DNA of 64,000 nt from Stenotrophobium rhamnosiphilum (GCF_003052265.1 NZ_QANS01000004.1:186414-250413), one strand, 5' to 3'. Shown: positions 8,185-16,841, counted from the first letter of the stretch. The notes: a model not told the origin generated them from the letters alone. Numbers and translations are program-made.

Positions 8185-9111
8185 ATGACGCCACAACAGC
8201 ATGTGAAGTCCGGTGATGTTGAACTTGCCGTTTATACTTGGGGAAAGGCTGGGAAAAAGCCGACTATTGTCTTGGTGCACGGCTATCCTGATTCCGCCAG
8301 CGTGTGGAAAAACTGCGCTGAAATACTGGCTGAGCAATATCACGTCATTGCTTATGACGTGCGCGGTGCGGGGCATTCATCGAGTCCTGGGCGCGTTGCA
8401 GACTATGGTCTCGACTATCTCGTCCGCGATCTGGCTGCGGTGCTGGATGTGGTGAGTCCGAAAAAGCCAGTGCATCTGGTTGCGCATGACTGGGGCTCCA
8501 TCCAGTCATGGGAAGCGGTCACCACCGAACGTTTGCAGGGACGCATTGCGTCCTACACCTCTATGTCTGGCCCTAGCCTTGATCACGCAGGGCATTGGAT
8601 CAAGCAGCGACTCAAGAGCGGTTCGCTCAAGCAGATGGGGCAGGTTGCGCGTCAGCTCGGACACTCTTGGTATATCGCGATGTTCCACCTGCCGGTGCTC
8701 GCGCCAACCTTGTGGAAGAACGGATTGGATAAGCGTTGGCCCAAAATTTTGCAGAAGGTTGAAGGCTTTCGCGCTGAGGTCAACGAGACGCAGGCGCAGG
8801 ACGGTAGTTATGGCGTCAATTTATATCGCGCCAATTTTTCCAAGCGTGTGCTCAAGCCACGTCAACGCCATACCGATATCCCAGTGCAGTTGATCGTGCC
8901 GACGCGCGACAAATTCATGGTGCGTGAAATCTGGGACGACCTTGGACAATGGGTTCCTAATCTCTGGCGTCGTGATCTCGATGCAGGGCATTGGCTGCAG
9001 TTGAGTCATCCCGAACTGCTTGCAGATTGGGTGTCGGAGTTCGTCGATTTTATTGAGAGTGGTGAAGAGCCCAGCGCATTGCAGGATGCGCGTTTGAGGA
9101 GCGCAGCATGA
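8185..9111 (+). CDS. Alpha/beta hydrolase (epoxide hydrolase/haloalkane dehalogenase-like)
   Basis: A 308-aa cytoplasmic hydrolase. Seen: oxyanion-hole motif HGYPDS (about residue 30), the nucleophile elbow AHDWGS near residue 100 with Asp as nucleophile (as in epoxide hydrolases and dehalogenases rather than Ser esterases), and a C-terminal DAGHWLQ with the catalytic His. The cap region lies between residues 130 and 220. ATG at 8185 has GAGGAG 4 nt upstream; an in-frame TTG 12 bp earlier is less likely. Its stop overlaps the start of the next gene (ATGA), so both are translationally coupled. Substrate unknown. Confidence 0.85.
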   Translation: MTPQQHVKSGDVELAVYTWGKAGKKPTIVLVHGYPDSASVWKNCAEILAEQYHVIAYDVRGAGHSSSPGRVADYGLDYLVRDLAAVLDVVSPKKPVHLVAHDWGSIQSWEAVTTERLQGRIASYTSMSGPSLDHAGHWIKQRLKSGSLKQMGQVARQLGHSWYIAMFHLPVLAPTLWKNGLDKRWPKILQKVEGFRAEVNETQAQDGSYGVNLYRANFSKRVLKPRQRHTDIPVQLIVPTRDKFMVREIWDDLGQWVPNLWRRDLDAGHWLQLSHPELLADWVSEFVDFIESGEEPSALQDARLRSAA

Positions 9112-10055
9112 GTCCTACTTCTATTTTGAAGCGCAAAAAATCTGTGAAGTCAGCGTCCAACACAGAAGGACGTTTGGTTCCACGCAAAGTCGCGTTCGAT
9201 TGGTCGCAGACACCGTTGGAGTGGATTCCCGGACAGCCTTTTGCGAGCCACTTCATCAACGAGATCAACCTGCTTTTACCTGCGGGCGAGTTCTGGTTTT
9301 GCCGTCTCTACAACAAGGCGCTGCCTTTGGTGACAGACGAAAAGCTGCGTGATGACGTGCAGATGTTTGTGCGTCAGGAAGCTATGCACGCGCGCGCGCA
9401 TGGCAGTGCGCTTGTCGACTATCTGCACACGCACGGCATCGAGACGGAGAGCAACACGCGTCGCGAGGACTGGTTATTCGAAACGCTGTTGTCCGATGAT
9501 CTCTTTGGACGTAAAACGCCAAAGTTTCTGGAGCGACGCTGGTTGGTGTTCCGCCTCGGTATCATCGCTGCGATTGAGCACATGACTTGCGTGCTGGGCA
9601 ATTACGCACTGGATAACAAAGAGTGGGAGAAGGGCGATCCAGTGTTGTTGGATCTCCTGCGCTGGCATGGCGCGGAAGAAGTTGAGCACCGCAGCGTCGC
9701 GTTCGATCTATACAAGCATCTCGGTGGCGGTTATCCCTCGCGTTACTACCTCGCCACGATTGTGATGCCGATGATCTTTGGCCTCTGGGTCGAGGGCGCT
9801 GCGCACATCATGCGTCAGGATCCGCGTTTCAAAGCCAAGAAGCCTAGCGTGTTCCGGCCATGGGTCTGGCTCGAATGGCAGCGGGTGGCCAAAACCGGCC
9901 AGTTGCCGTCTTTGTTCTGGCTGCTCAAGAGCCAGTTGCCGTTCTTTAGCCCTTGGTACAACCCTGTGCATGAGGGGTCAACCGAGCAGGCTTTGGCCTA
10001 TCTCAACAGCTCCCCAGCCGCCGCTCGGGCCCGTGAGTTCAAGGCCGCAGCCTGA
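9108..10055 (+). CDS. Metal-dependent hydrolase, PF10118 family
   Basis: A 315-aa protein of the family annotated as predicted metal-dependent hydrolase (Pfam PF10118). It has the helical, His/Glu-rich pattern of a ferritin-like di-metal site: FVRQEAMHARAH (about residue 87), AAIEHMT (150) and HGAEEVEHRSVAFDLY (185). Such EXXH-type helices suggest a di-iron or di-manganese centre, possibly an oxidative enzyme. It overlaps the preceding alpha/beta hydrolase by 4 bp. In related bacteria this family sits next to hydrolases and SDRs of lipid or xenobiotic metabolism; the reaction is not established. Confidence 0.82.
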   Translation: MSPTSILKRKKSVKSASNTEGRLVPRKVAFDWSQTPLEWIPGQPFASHFINEINLLLPAGEFWFCRLYNKALPLVTDEKLRDDVQMFVRQEAMHARAHGSALVDYLHTHGIETESNTRREDWLFETLLSDDLFGRKTPKFLERRWLVFRLGIIAAIEHMTCVLGNYALDNKEWEKGDPVLLDLLRWHGAEEVEHRSVAFDLYKHLGGGYPSRYYLATIVMPMIFGLWVEGAAHIMRQDPRFKAKKPSVFRPWVWLEWQRVAKTGQLPSLFWLLKSQLPFFSPWYNPVHEGSTEQALAYLNSSPAAARAREFKAAA

Positions 10056-10116
10056 GCTAGGAGTTGCCGCCGTCCGTCATCGTTCAAGCGCCACTGACTT
10101 TGTTACAGACTATTAA

Positions 10117-10144
10117 TTGAAATCGTCGGTAATAAATATATAAT
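10117..10144 (+). promoter_or_regulatory. Sigma70-type promoter upstream of tRNA-Arg
   Basis: TTGAAA, 16-bp spacer, TATAAT in an AT-rich stretch within otherwise GC-richer DNA. The tRNA starts about 135 bp downstream, so the leader would be long; another short transcript is possible. The 10145-10280 leader has no recognised gene. Confidence 0.55.
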
Positions 10145-10280
10145 AACAGTCAGTAGAGGTGTGTTGGCGGTTGCGGGCGGTGAGCCTGAAAGCACTTTAA
10201 GTGCGGCTAGTAAGGCATTGCTGTTACTGAGCTAATCACTGTGCGCTATCGTCATGGCATCATATGTCGATGTACGACGA

Positions 10281-10357
10281 GCGCCCGTAGCTCAGTTGGA
10301 TAGAGCACCCGCCTTCTAAGTGGGTGGTCACAGGTTCGAATCCTGTCGGGCGCGCCA
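10281..10357 (+). tRNA. tRNA-Arg (anticodon TCT)
   Basis: Complete cloverleaf: acceptor GCGCCCG / CGGGCGC, D-arm GCTCAGTTGGATAGAGC, anticodon stem CCCGC / GTGGG with loop CTTCTAA (anticodon TCT), T-arm with GGTTCGAATCC, encoded CCA. Reads AGA codons. Confidence 0.96.
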
Positions 10358-10394
10358 TATTTGTTGAATTGGCCAGTAAAGGATTGCCTAGCAA

Positions 10395-11561
10395 GTGATA
10401 GTTCATTCTTCAGCTATTCGGTCATCGCGCAAACTTAATTTTGCGCTCGCTACGATCTTGTCGATTGTGCTGACCATTTGCTGCGTGCCCGCTCATGCTG
10501 AGCAGGCAAAGAAGACTTCGACGTCAAACTCCACGAGCAAAGCCGCCAAGGCCAAAAAAGTTAGCAAGGCCACTCAAGCGAACAAGACCGCAAAGGTCAG
10601 CAAGGTTCGTAAGACCGTCAAGGTTAAAAAAGTCAGAGCTACAAAAACGCAAATGCGTAGAGCGCAGGCGCGTAAAAAATCAGCTCGCGGCCGTGTCTAT
10701 TCAACGACGCCACGCAGATATGCAGCTGTTCGCAATGCTCAGCCCGCACGCACGTTTATGGAAGCCAACGCTGGCAGCTTGATGTTGATGTCGCATGCGG
10801 CGTTTGTTGTGGATCAAGACAGTGGCGAAACATTGGTAACGAAGAATTCGGATATTGAAATGCCGATTGCGTCGCTGACCAAGTTGATGACCGCGCTGGT
10901 CGTGGTTGAAGCTAAGCTGCCGATGGACGAGATTTTGGAAATCGGCAACGAAGATGTCGACAGAGAAAAAAATACGCACTCGCGCCTCACCGTAGGCACC
11001 GAACTCACGCGCAGCCAGATGTTGCTGCTTGCGCTGATGTCCTCAGAGAATCGCGCAGCAATGTCTTTGAGCCGCCACTATCCTGGTGGTCGCACAGCAT
11101 TTATCGCCAAGATGAACGCCAAGGCCAAGGCTTTGGGTATGGTCTCTTCGCACTTTGCGGACCCAGCAGGCTTGTCTAGCCAGAGCGTATCTACGGCCCG
11201 TGATTTACACCGTCTGGTCAGTGCCGCGGATGCGCAGCCGCTGATCCGTGAGTACTCCACGCACGAAGAAAGCAATGTGCAGGTGGGACGTCGTACGCTC
11301 AAATTTATTAACAGCAATCGTCTGGTACGTGGCGGCGGCGACTGGGATATCGGTTTGCAGAAAACCGGATTCACCAACGAAGCCGGACGTTGCTTGGTAA
11401 TGCAAGTCACCTTGCAAGGGCGTCGCATTGCGATGGTTTTCCTAGATTCCTTTGGCCAGCTCACGCGCTATGCCGATGCGATGCGTGTGCGTCAGCAGTT
11501 GGAGCGCAGGGTCAATATGCAGCCGCGCTTGATCACGACAAGCGCAGGGATTTCCCCCTAA
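10395..11561 (+). CDS. pbpG: D-alanyl-D-alanine endopeptidase (PBP7-type, peptidase S11)
   Basis: A 388-aa periplasmic peptidoglycan hydrolase that cleaves D-Ala-mDAP cross-links (family knowledge). Signal peptide at residues 14-35 ending AHAE. Residues 39-108 are an unusual Lys/Arg/Ala/Thr-rich low-complexity linker. The catalytic domain follows: SxxK as SLTK (Ser160, Lys163), SxN as SEN (217-219) and KTG (323-325). The start is GTG with AAAGGA 11 nt upstream. The basic linker is not a standard PBP7 feature and might bind teichoic-like polymers, LPS or nucleic acid; that is inference. It converges with the diguanylate cyclase gene 16 bp away. Confidence 0.88.
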   Translation: MIVHSSAIRSSRKLNFALATILSIVLTICCVPAHAEQAKKTSTSNSTSKAAKAKKVSKATQANKTAKVSKVRKTVKVKKVRATKTQMRRAQARKKSARGRVYSTTPRRYAAVRNAQPARTFMEANAGSLMLMSHAAFVVDQDSGETLVTKNSDIEMPIASLTKLMTALVVVEAKLPMDEILEIGNEDVDREKNTHSRLTVGTELTRSQMLLLALMSSENRAAMSLSRHYPGGRTAFIAKMNAKAKALGMVSSHFADPAGLSSQSVSTARDLHRLVSAADAQPLIREYSTHEESNVQVGRRTLKFINSNRLVRGGGDWDIGLQKTGFTNEAGRCLVMQVTLQGRRIAMVFLDSFGQLTRYADAMRVRQQLERRVNMQPRLITTSAGISP

Positions 11562-11577
11562 TTACCGCGCGCCCGCT

Positions 11578-13077
11578 CTAGCCTGTAGGTCTAGCTGCGA
11601 TTTGCCCGAATTGAAATTCGCTTTCCACGATTCGGTTGCGCCCACCATTTTTTGCTCGATATAAGGCACTGTCTGCGACTAGCAACAAAGAGTCGACGTC
11701 AGGCGGCGCTTCATATGTCACCGCAGCGCCAATGCTGACAGTGATCGAGAGCTGAAAATTATTGTTGAGATCAATCGGCGTTTCAGCAATGGTCTGGCGT
11801 ATGCGCTCTGCAATAGCTTGTACATCGGCGCGCAAACAGTCTGGCAACAGCACCGCAAATTCTTCACCGCCAAGGCGACCAAAGACGTCAGAGCTGCGCA
11901 AACACGCGCTTGCGCTGCGAGAAAAATTGATCAGCGCTTGATCGCCAGCCGCATGGCCATAAGTGTCGTTGACCGTTTTGAAATGATCGATATCAATCAT
12001 CAAAAGCGAAGCGGATTTGCCGTCAATGACCAACTGAGGTAACAGCGTGTTGCAGCGCTCTCTGAATGCGTGTCTGTTCAAAAGGCCCGTTAGCTGGTCA
12101 TGAGAAGCGATGTCCAGCAGGCGGCGCAGTAGTTCATTGCGCGATTGCATCACAACGGCTAGCGTGATTGGCGCAAGCGTTACCAGCGTCACACCAATGC
12201 GAATCGACATTTCAGCATCAATCATGCTGCCCGCAATGGCGAGATCAATGACTTGCGTTGAGATGGCAATAAGCGTCCACACGCTAAAGCCCAAGGTAAG
12301 TACGGCCATCGTGAATACGCTATAGGTGACCGAGCACCACAGCAGCGCAGGCACTGGAAACGCTACAGCGCCAGGGCCGCCAATAAGCACGCTCAAGATG
12401 CACGATAAAACAACAGCGAATATCGGCGCCGAATGACTCAGGTCAATGTGCATTGAGCTTTGTTTGCGTCTCTCCAGCCAGCGCCAAGAAAATTTTGGCG
12501 CAGAAAAGACGACTGGCAAAATCGCCATGTAGTTAACAACTTCTGTAACAAACCAAAATGACCAGCCTCGCAGCGGCGTGCCATTGAACAGAAACGGATC
12601 GATGAAGGCGCCGAGCACACCGGCCACGGCACCAGCGACCGCGACGTTGACAACCATCACTAAGATCGACTGCGAGCGCTTTAAGTTGCGAATGCCTTCG
12701 TCATAACGTGCATACATCCAATATCCGGTGACAACGCTCAACAGATTCGCAGCAGTGAGTAAGAAAATTTTGATCGGCGCGCTGCTGCCGGTGAAAAGAT
12801 CGGCGGCGACATAGCCTAAAACTGCAGCGATCCAGCCTGCGGGCGAGGCAAATCGCGGCGAGCGCACAAGCAACCCCAGAAGTAGCGCGTTGGCGGGCCA
12901 AAATGCTGCCAAGTTATTGTCGGGGCGCGTGACAATGCCGAACCACGATGAAAGGAATACGAGAGCGCCAACGATCAGCGCGGTATGAAGTTCATCGCTA
13001 AATACGGGTTCTTGTCGGCCGCTCATCGTGACGGGCCGAGTTGAAGCTTGCGATGTCTTTTTATTGATGTCAGTCAT
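11578..13077 (-). CDS. Membrane diguanylate cyclase, MASE1-GGDEF
   Basis: A 499-aa inner-membrane enzyme making cyclic di-GMP from two GTP. The N-terminal 310 residues contain about eight hydrophobic segments and the MASE1 signature (AAFWPANALLLGLLV near residue 60). The C-terminal GGDEF domain has an intact active site GGEEF and, five residues upstream, an RxxD inhibitory site (RSSD), so product feedback is expected. No EAL domain. It stands alone. Cyclic di-GMP would activate the PilZ-containing cellulose synthase at the right end of the window, but a direct link is inference. Confidence 0.93.
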   Translation of the reverse strand: MTDINKKTSQASTRPVTMSGRQEPVFSDELHTALIVGALVFLSSWFGIVTRPDNNLAAFWPANALLLGLLVRSPRFASPAGWIAAVLGYVAADLFTGSSAPIKIFLLTAANLLSVVTGYWMYARYDEGIRNLKRSQSILVMVVNVAVAGAVAGVLGAFIDPFLFNGTPLRGWSFWFVTEVVNYMAILPVVFSAPKFSWRWLERRKQSSMHIDLSHSAPIFAVVLSCILSVLIGGPGAVAFPVPALLWCSVTYSVFTMAVLTLGFSVWTLIAISTQVIDLAIAGSMIDAEMSIRIGVTLVTLAPITLAVVMQSRNELLRRLLDIASHDQLTGLLNRHAFRERCNTLLPQLVIDGKSASLLMIDIDHFKTVNDTYGHAAGDQALINFSRSASACLRSSDVFGRLGGEEFAVLLPDCLRADVQAIAERIRQTIAETPIDLNNNFQLSITVSIGAAVTYEAPPDVDSLLLVADSALYRAKNGGRNRIVESEFQFGQIAARPTG

Positions 13078-13232
13078 GGCTTAGTGAGAAATGCCGAATG
13101 CCAAGAATGATTTCTGATGATCGGACAAAAGGTGGGAATCCATTGTTAAACATGGCGCGAGGCAATTTGCGCGACCTCTTAAATACGACGACATTAGCCT
13201 TTGGATGCAGTCCCGGAGACGCTAGGATGAAT

Positions 13233-13284
13233 TAAGGTCTTAACCGAAGCTTGTTACTGACTGTCTACAGTCAGAAGGACCTTA
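13233..13284. repeat. Nested inverted repeat in a 320-bp intergenic region
   Basis: Outer arms TAAGGTC / GACCTTA enclose inner arms CTGACTG / CAGTCAG with a TCTA loop. The inner hairpin is perfect. No T-run follows on either strand. The remainder of 13078-13397 shows no gene or other signal that I can recognise. Confidence 0.55.
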
Positions 13285-13397
13285 TTCGGCGCTGTCATTA
13301 TTTACTTTATTGTACCGCTCGATGCCCCCTTCGATCGGGTAGGTTCATATGCTTGAGGGTGGCTTTAATTACCCATCATCAAACGCGTCAGCAAAAT

Positions 13398-14375
13398 CTA
13401 ACTTGCTGCATTTGCCCAAGCCGTCGTGGTCTCCCACAAACGTTCAGAGATCTTTGCATCCTGGCTGTCCGGGCTCGATGAGGTCGGTCGGCATTTTTGG
13501 TAATAGAGCCCGCCGTTGAGCCCACTTTTGGTCGCACAGTGAATCTGTGTTTGGGCGCCTTCTTCAGGCGTCAGCAGAAAGAAGCGCTCAATCGGGGCCA
13601 TTGTTTTGCGAATGGTTCCAAGCATCGGATTTCCGGCCAAGCCCTTGTCCGCAATATTCGTAAAAACCGCGCCGGGGTGCAGGCAGTAAGACTGAACATG
13701 ATCGCTGGCAGCATAGCGACGCTGAAGTTCATAAGTGGCATGTACGAGGGCGAGTTTTGAAGTGCCGTAAGCCGTCCAGGAGTTGTAAGGCACGACAGGA
13801 GCAAACAGCGCGGCATTGATGCCTTTGGTATGTAACTGCGAAACCACAGTTACGATGCGTGCATCACCGCGATCGCGCCCAGCGTTTTGCAGCAGTGGTA
13901 GCAGGGCGTGAGTCAGATGCATCGTGCCCAGATAATTCGTACGCCACTGGATCTCAAAACCATCCGCAGACAGATGCGGCTCTTTCCGCTGCGAGAGCAG
14001 GTCCAGATGGATGCCGGCGTTGTTGATCAAGATATCGAGATATTCGCCGTGCGTTGCTCGATACCAGCTTGCGAACGAGGATACGGAACTCGCCACAGAA
14101 AGATCGAGTGGATGAGAGTCGATGGTTGCCGTGCAATCTTCAAGCGCGAATTCTTCGCCAATGCGTGTGGCAATGATTTCTGGATTGGATCTTGTTGTCA
14201 CAATCACCTTTGCGCCCCAGCGTGCGAGCGTGCGCGCAGTTTCATAGCCGATGGAGTTCGGCGCGGTTCCAGTGACGATCGCCGTCTTGCCGCGTAGATC
14301 CGTGCGTTCGGCATAAGGCGCTGAGATCAATGAACGACGGATGGCGCTGAGTGGCGATTGAGTTTTCGTTGGCAT
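13398..14375 (-). CDS. SDR family oxidoreductase
   Basis: A 325-aa NAD(P)-dependent short-chain dehydrogenase of the retinol-dehydrogenase/WW-oxidoreductase-like type. Rossmann motif TGTAPNSIGYE near residue 34, then NNAG (about 117), and catalytic YxxxK as YGTSK (about 203). The spacing is slightly extended in the glycine-rich loop (TGxxxxIG), which is common in this subgroup. It is the second gene of an operon, 11 bp after the VOC gene. Substrate unknown; a lipophilic alcohol or ketone is a fair guess. Confidence 0.87.
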   Translation of the reverse strand: MPTKTQSPLSAIRRSLISAPYAERTDLRGKTAIVTGTAPNSIGYETARTLARWGAKVIVTTRSNPEIIATRIGEEFALEDCTATIDSHPLDLSVASSVSSFASWYRATHGEYLDILINNAGIHLDLLSQRKEPHLSADGFEIQWRTNYLGTMHLTHALLPLLQNAGRDRGDARIVTVVSQLHTKGINAALFAPVVPYNSWTAYGTSKLALVHATYELQRRYAASDHVQSYCLHPGAVFTNIADKGLAGNPMLGTIRKTMAPIERFFLLTPEEGAQTQIHCATKSGLNGGLYYQKCRPTSSSPDSQDAKISERLWETTTAWANAAS

Positions 14376-14386
14376 AACGCGCGGTC

Positions 14387-14920
14387 TCAGGCTTCGAAAT
14401 CAAAAATCTGTACAGCTTGGCTCACGCCATCCCATTCATCGGTAGCTTTAAGGCCTGCAGCGAAACCATCGAGGACAACGGGTGCAGCTTCGATCAGTTC
14501 AAGCAGCACGCCGGGTGACTGTGGTGATTCCATGTAAGCAACGCGCACCACGCCGTTGCTAGCCGTAAACGCGGTGCTCAAGCCGCGCTGTTGGGCGCGG
14601 CTGACGTCGCCATCCAGATCGCTGGAGTGCCAAGCGATATGGTGCATGCCAATCAATGGCCGCCCATTGGCATCTTGATAGGGCGAGGGTGTTCTACTGA
14701 GAACTTGGATCAACTCAATTTGCATGCCGTCCTGGTAAGACAGGCCGACATTCATTTTTACCTTCGTTGAAAGCCCGCGGCAGTCGCCAGTCATGGTCGT
14801 GTTCTTGAAAACGGACCATGGGCCCACGCCGGTCAGCTTGATCCACTGCTGGATGCTGGCGTCGATATCGGTCACCACATAGGCGATCTGCTTGATTGGG
14901 CCAAACAGTTTATGGCTCAT
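14387..14920 (-). CDS. VOC superfamily (glyoxalase-like) protein
   Basis: A 177-aa protein made of two beta-alpha-beta-beta-beta modules. Candidate metal ligands include His near QIAYVVTD, Glu in IELIQVL and His in GMHHIAWHSSD, then LLELIE. This resembles methylmalonyl-CoA epimerase-like and dioxygenase-like VOC members. GGAG stands 5 nt before the ATG. It is the first gene of the VOC-SDR operon, whose promoter region contains a perfect AT-rich palindrome. The reaction is not known. Confidence 0.82.
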   Translation of the reverse strand: MSHKLFGPIKQIAYVVTDIDASIQQWIKLTGVGPWSVFKNTTMTGDCRGLSTKVKMNVGLSYQDGMQIELIQVLSRTPSPYQDANGRPLIGMHHIAWHSSDLDGDVSRAQQRGLSTAFTASNGVVRVAYMESPQSPGVLLELIEAAPVVLDGFAAGLKATDEWDGVSQAVQIFDFEA

Positions 14921-14939
14921 GGACGCTCCAATTGATGAA

Positions 14940-14960
14940 CTAATTAATTGATTTAATTAG
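14940..14960. promoter_or_regulatory. Operator-like palindrome upstream of the VOC-SDR operon
   Basis: CTAATTAA, 5-bp spacer TTGAT, TTAATTAG: a perfect 8-bp inverted repeat, 19 bp before the VOC start codon on the minus strand. Size and symmetry fit a TetR- or MarR-family dimer site. No regulator gene is adjacent. Confidence 0.6.
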
Positions 14961-15002
14961 ATTACAGGAGGAGTGGCTTGCTCCGAATGGATGAGCTTCG
15001 CC

Positions 15003-15033
15003 CAAAAGAAAAAAGGCCGCTTTAGGCGGCCTT
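15003..15033 (-). terminator. Original terminator of the tRNA-His-Lys operon, now cut off
   Basis: On the minus strand: AAGGCCGC, 5-nt loop, GCGGCCTT, then TTTTCTTTT. It lies 15 bp beyond the tRNA-Lys 3' fragment at the left end of the integrative element. Before integration it would have followed tRNA-Lys directly. Confidence 0.75.
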
Positions 15034-15047
15034 CTATCTACAGATGA

Positions 15048-15096
15048 TGGTGGTCGTCCCGGACTCGAACCGGGAACCTACTGATTAAGAGTCAGC
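15048..15096 (-). repeat. attL: 3' fragment of tRNA-Lys
   Basis: Positions 15052-15096 are a 45-bp exact copy of 21073-21117 inside the intact tRNA-Lys gene, covering the anticodon loop, variable region and T-arm up to the acceptor stem. One G of the acceptor stem (GGG in the intact gene) is missing, so this half is not functional. It marks the left end of the element. Confidence 0.93.
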
Positions 15097-15178
15097 CCAG
15101 TTGTCTTTATGCGGCTACCGCTTATCGAGTTTACCTAGGTAAATAGGAACATAGGTGGCAAAATGGCATCCAGAGTTT

Positions 15179-15201
15179 GTCTACTGGTTGTCTACTGGAA
15201 T
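15179..15201 (+). repeat. Probable integrase arm sites, left
   Basis: Two tandem copies of GTCTACTGG separated by TT, then AAT. The same 23 bp occurs at 21005-21027 with one mismatch, in the same orientation. Position just inside both element ends fits arm-type binding sites of a tyrosine recombinase (inference). Confidence 0.6.
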
Positions 15202-15206
15202 CTGTC

Positions 15207-16514
15207 ATGCCCACTCTCAAGCTGTCTGAGCAATCGGTTAAGTCGTTGCTGCCTCTTGTTGGTAAGGACACCTTCTATTACGACTCGGAACTCACCGGCT
15301 TTGGTGTGAAGGTTGCTGCTAGTGGTAGCCGTAGCTACTTCATCGAGACACGCATTCAGAAGGGCAGACCGGCCAAGCGTAAGAAGCTGGGCGGCTGTGA
15401 CCGTATGAAGGCCAGCGAGGCGCGAGAGCAAGCACGTAGGGACTTGGCCCAGATGGTTATGGGTTTTGATCCTGTGTCGCAGCGTAAGGATGTAGAGAAG
15501 GCCAAGGTGACACTGCGCACAGCATTAGAGGGGCGCATCGAGTCGCGTAGCCTGAAACCTAAGACCGCCTACGACTATCGCCAGATAGGTGCTAGGGCGT
15601 TGGGCGATTGGATGGACAGACCGTTATCAACCATCACGGAACAGATGGCTGTAGATCGACACAGCGAACTGGCGTTGAAGAACGGCCCAGCCTATTCAAA
15701 CCTTGCTATGCGTATTCTCTCTGCTGCTCACGGTCACGCTGTCGGTGTATCCGGGTTGCAGTCTACTAACCCTGTTGCGCGGTTACGTAAGGGTCAGTTG
15801 TTCAAGAAGGTGAAGGGGCGCACCACCTACATTAAAGAAGCGCACCTGCGTGTAATGCTGTTGAAGCTACGCAAGATGGAAGAGGCAAACGCGTTGGACT
15901 ACGTTGGATCAGCAGACATGATCAGAGTGTTTCTGCTCACTGGCTTTCGATTGAACGAAGTGCAGGGCTTGCGGTGGGATCAGGTGGACATCAAGGGTAA
16001 GACCATCACGCTAGGTGAAGCTGCAACAAAGAACGGCAAGGTATTGGTGATGCCATGCTGCGAGGCGCTGATGCTGCTGCTGGCGAAGCGCAAGCGTAGT
16101 GCCACCACTGAGTGGGTCTTTCCAAACAAAGGCGGCACAGGCCACTACACGAACCTAGGGCGGTGGGACATTCCTGCATTGTCCAAGGCTGTAGCAGAGG
16201 CGCTACCAGAGGTTAAGGGCTGGGACTTCTCGGCGCATGATCTACGTAGAACCTTCGCAACTTATCTACGCAGCATGGGCCAGCCTGAGTTGGTTATCGC
16301 TGGCTTGCTCAACCACTCTAAGCAAAGTGTTACGCAGGGTTATGCCTTGTCCGTTACCTCGGCACTGCATCGACTGTTGAACGAGTACCAAGCGTTTCTA
16401 GAGGCTTTGCTTACACCACCAAAGCAGAGAGGCGGGTTCATCGGGCCGAACCGTGGCAGTAGAAGCTTAGAACTGCTGTCGGGTGTCGAGCAGCCATACA
16501 CAAGTAGGGCCTAA
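15207..16514 (+). CDS. int: Tyrosine integrase (P4-like, DUF4102 arm domain)
   Basis: A 435-aa site-specific recombinase. Residues 1-85 match the arm-binding DUF4102 domain (LSEQSVKSLLP, TGFGVKVAASGSRSYF), followed by a core-binding helical domain and the catalytic domain. Catalytic residues visible: Arg in LTGFRLNEVQGLRW, HxxR in HDLRRTF, and the His/Tyr pair in HSKQSVTQGYA. ATG at 15207 is preferred over an in-frame TTG at 15177, because the TTG lies inside the probable arm-site repeat and family members start at MPTLKLS-like sequence. It lies next to attL, as usual for tRNA-targeting integrases, and should catalyse integration and excision at tRNA-Lys. Confidence 0.95.
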   Translation: MPTLKLSEQSVKSLLPLVGKDTFYYDSELTGFGVKVAASGSRSYFIETRIQKGRPAKRKKLGGCDRMKASEAREQARRDLAQMVMGFDPVSQRKDVEKAKVTLRTALEGRIESRSLKPKTAYDYRQIGARALGDWMDRPLSTITEQMAVDRHSELALKNGPAYSNLAMRILSAAHGHAVGVSGLQSTNPVARLRKGQLFKKVKGRTTYIKEAHLRVMLLKLRKMEEANALDYVGSADMIRVFLLTGFRLNEVQGLRWDQVDIKGKTITLGEAATKNGKVLVMPCCEALMLLLAKRKRSATTEWVFPNKGGTGHYTNLGRWDIPALSKAVAEALPEVKGWDFSAHDLRRTFATYLRSMGQPELVIAGLLNHSKQSVTQGYALSVTSALHRLLNEYQAFLEALLTPPKQRGGFIGPNRGSRSLELLSGVEQPYTSRA

Positions 16515-16597
16515 TTGTTGCGCAACATGCTGGTTAAAGTCTAATCCATTTGAGTAAATAGTCTTATTAAACAATTGGATAGAATTCTTCTGTTGCA

Positions 16598-16625
16598 TTG
16601 ATACTGTTAGATAGTGTGTTATAAT
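16598..16625 (+). promoter_or_regulatory. Upstream promoter of the element operon
   Basis: TTGATA, 16-bp spacer, TATAAT: near-consensus sigma70 promoter in the 327-bp gap between int and the small-gene operon. Confidence 0.65.
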
Positions 16626-16644
16626 GAGGGTAGTTCAGTTTGTA

Positions 16645-16673
16645 TTGACATGATCACTAATTAGTGGTATACT
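16645..16673 (+). promoter_or_regulatory. Consensus promoter with operator in its spacer
   Basis: TTGACA (perfect -35), 17-bp spacer, TATACT. The spacer contains the 12-bp perfect palindrome CACTAATTAGTG at 16655-16666. A protein bound there would block RNA polymerase, so this looks like a repressor-controlled strong promoter for the genes from 16842 onward. No obvious HTH repressor is encoded in the element. Confidence 0.75.
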
Positions 16674-16841
16674 AAGATTGAAGCCCCCGAGTGGCTTTGG
16701 CATTTGAGTAGACCGTGTTGAGACATCCTCAACATTCGCTGTGGCTTCTCATCTCTTCTTGCCGCCTAACCAAGGCACCCCACCAACTATCGCCATTCTC
16801 GCGCCCTAACCAAGGGTGCGAGTTGCGGCGTGGAATCGAGA

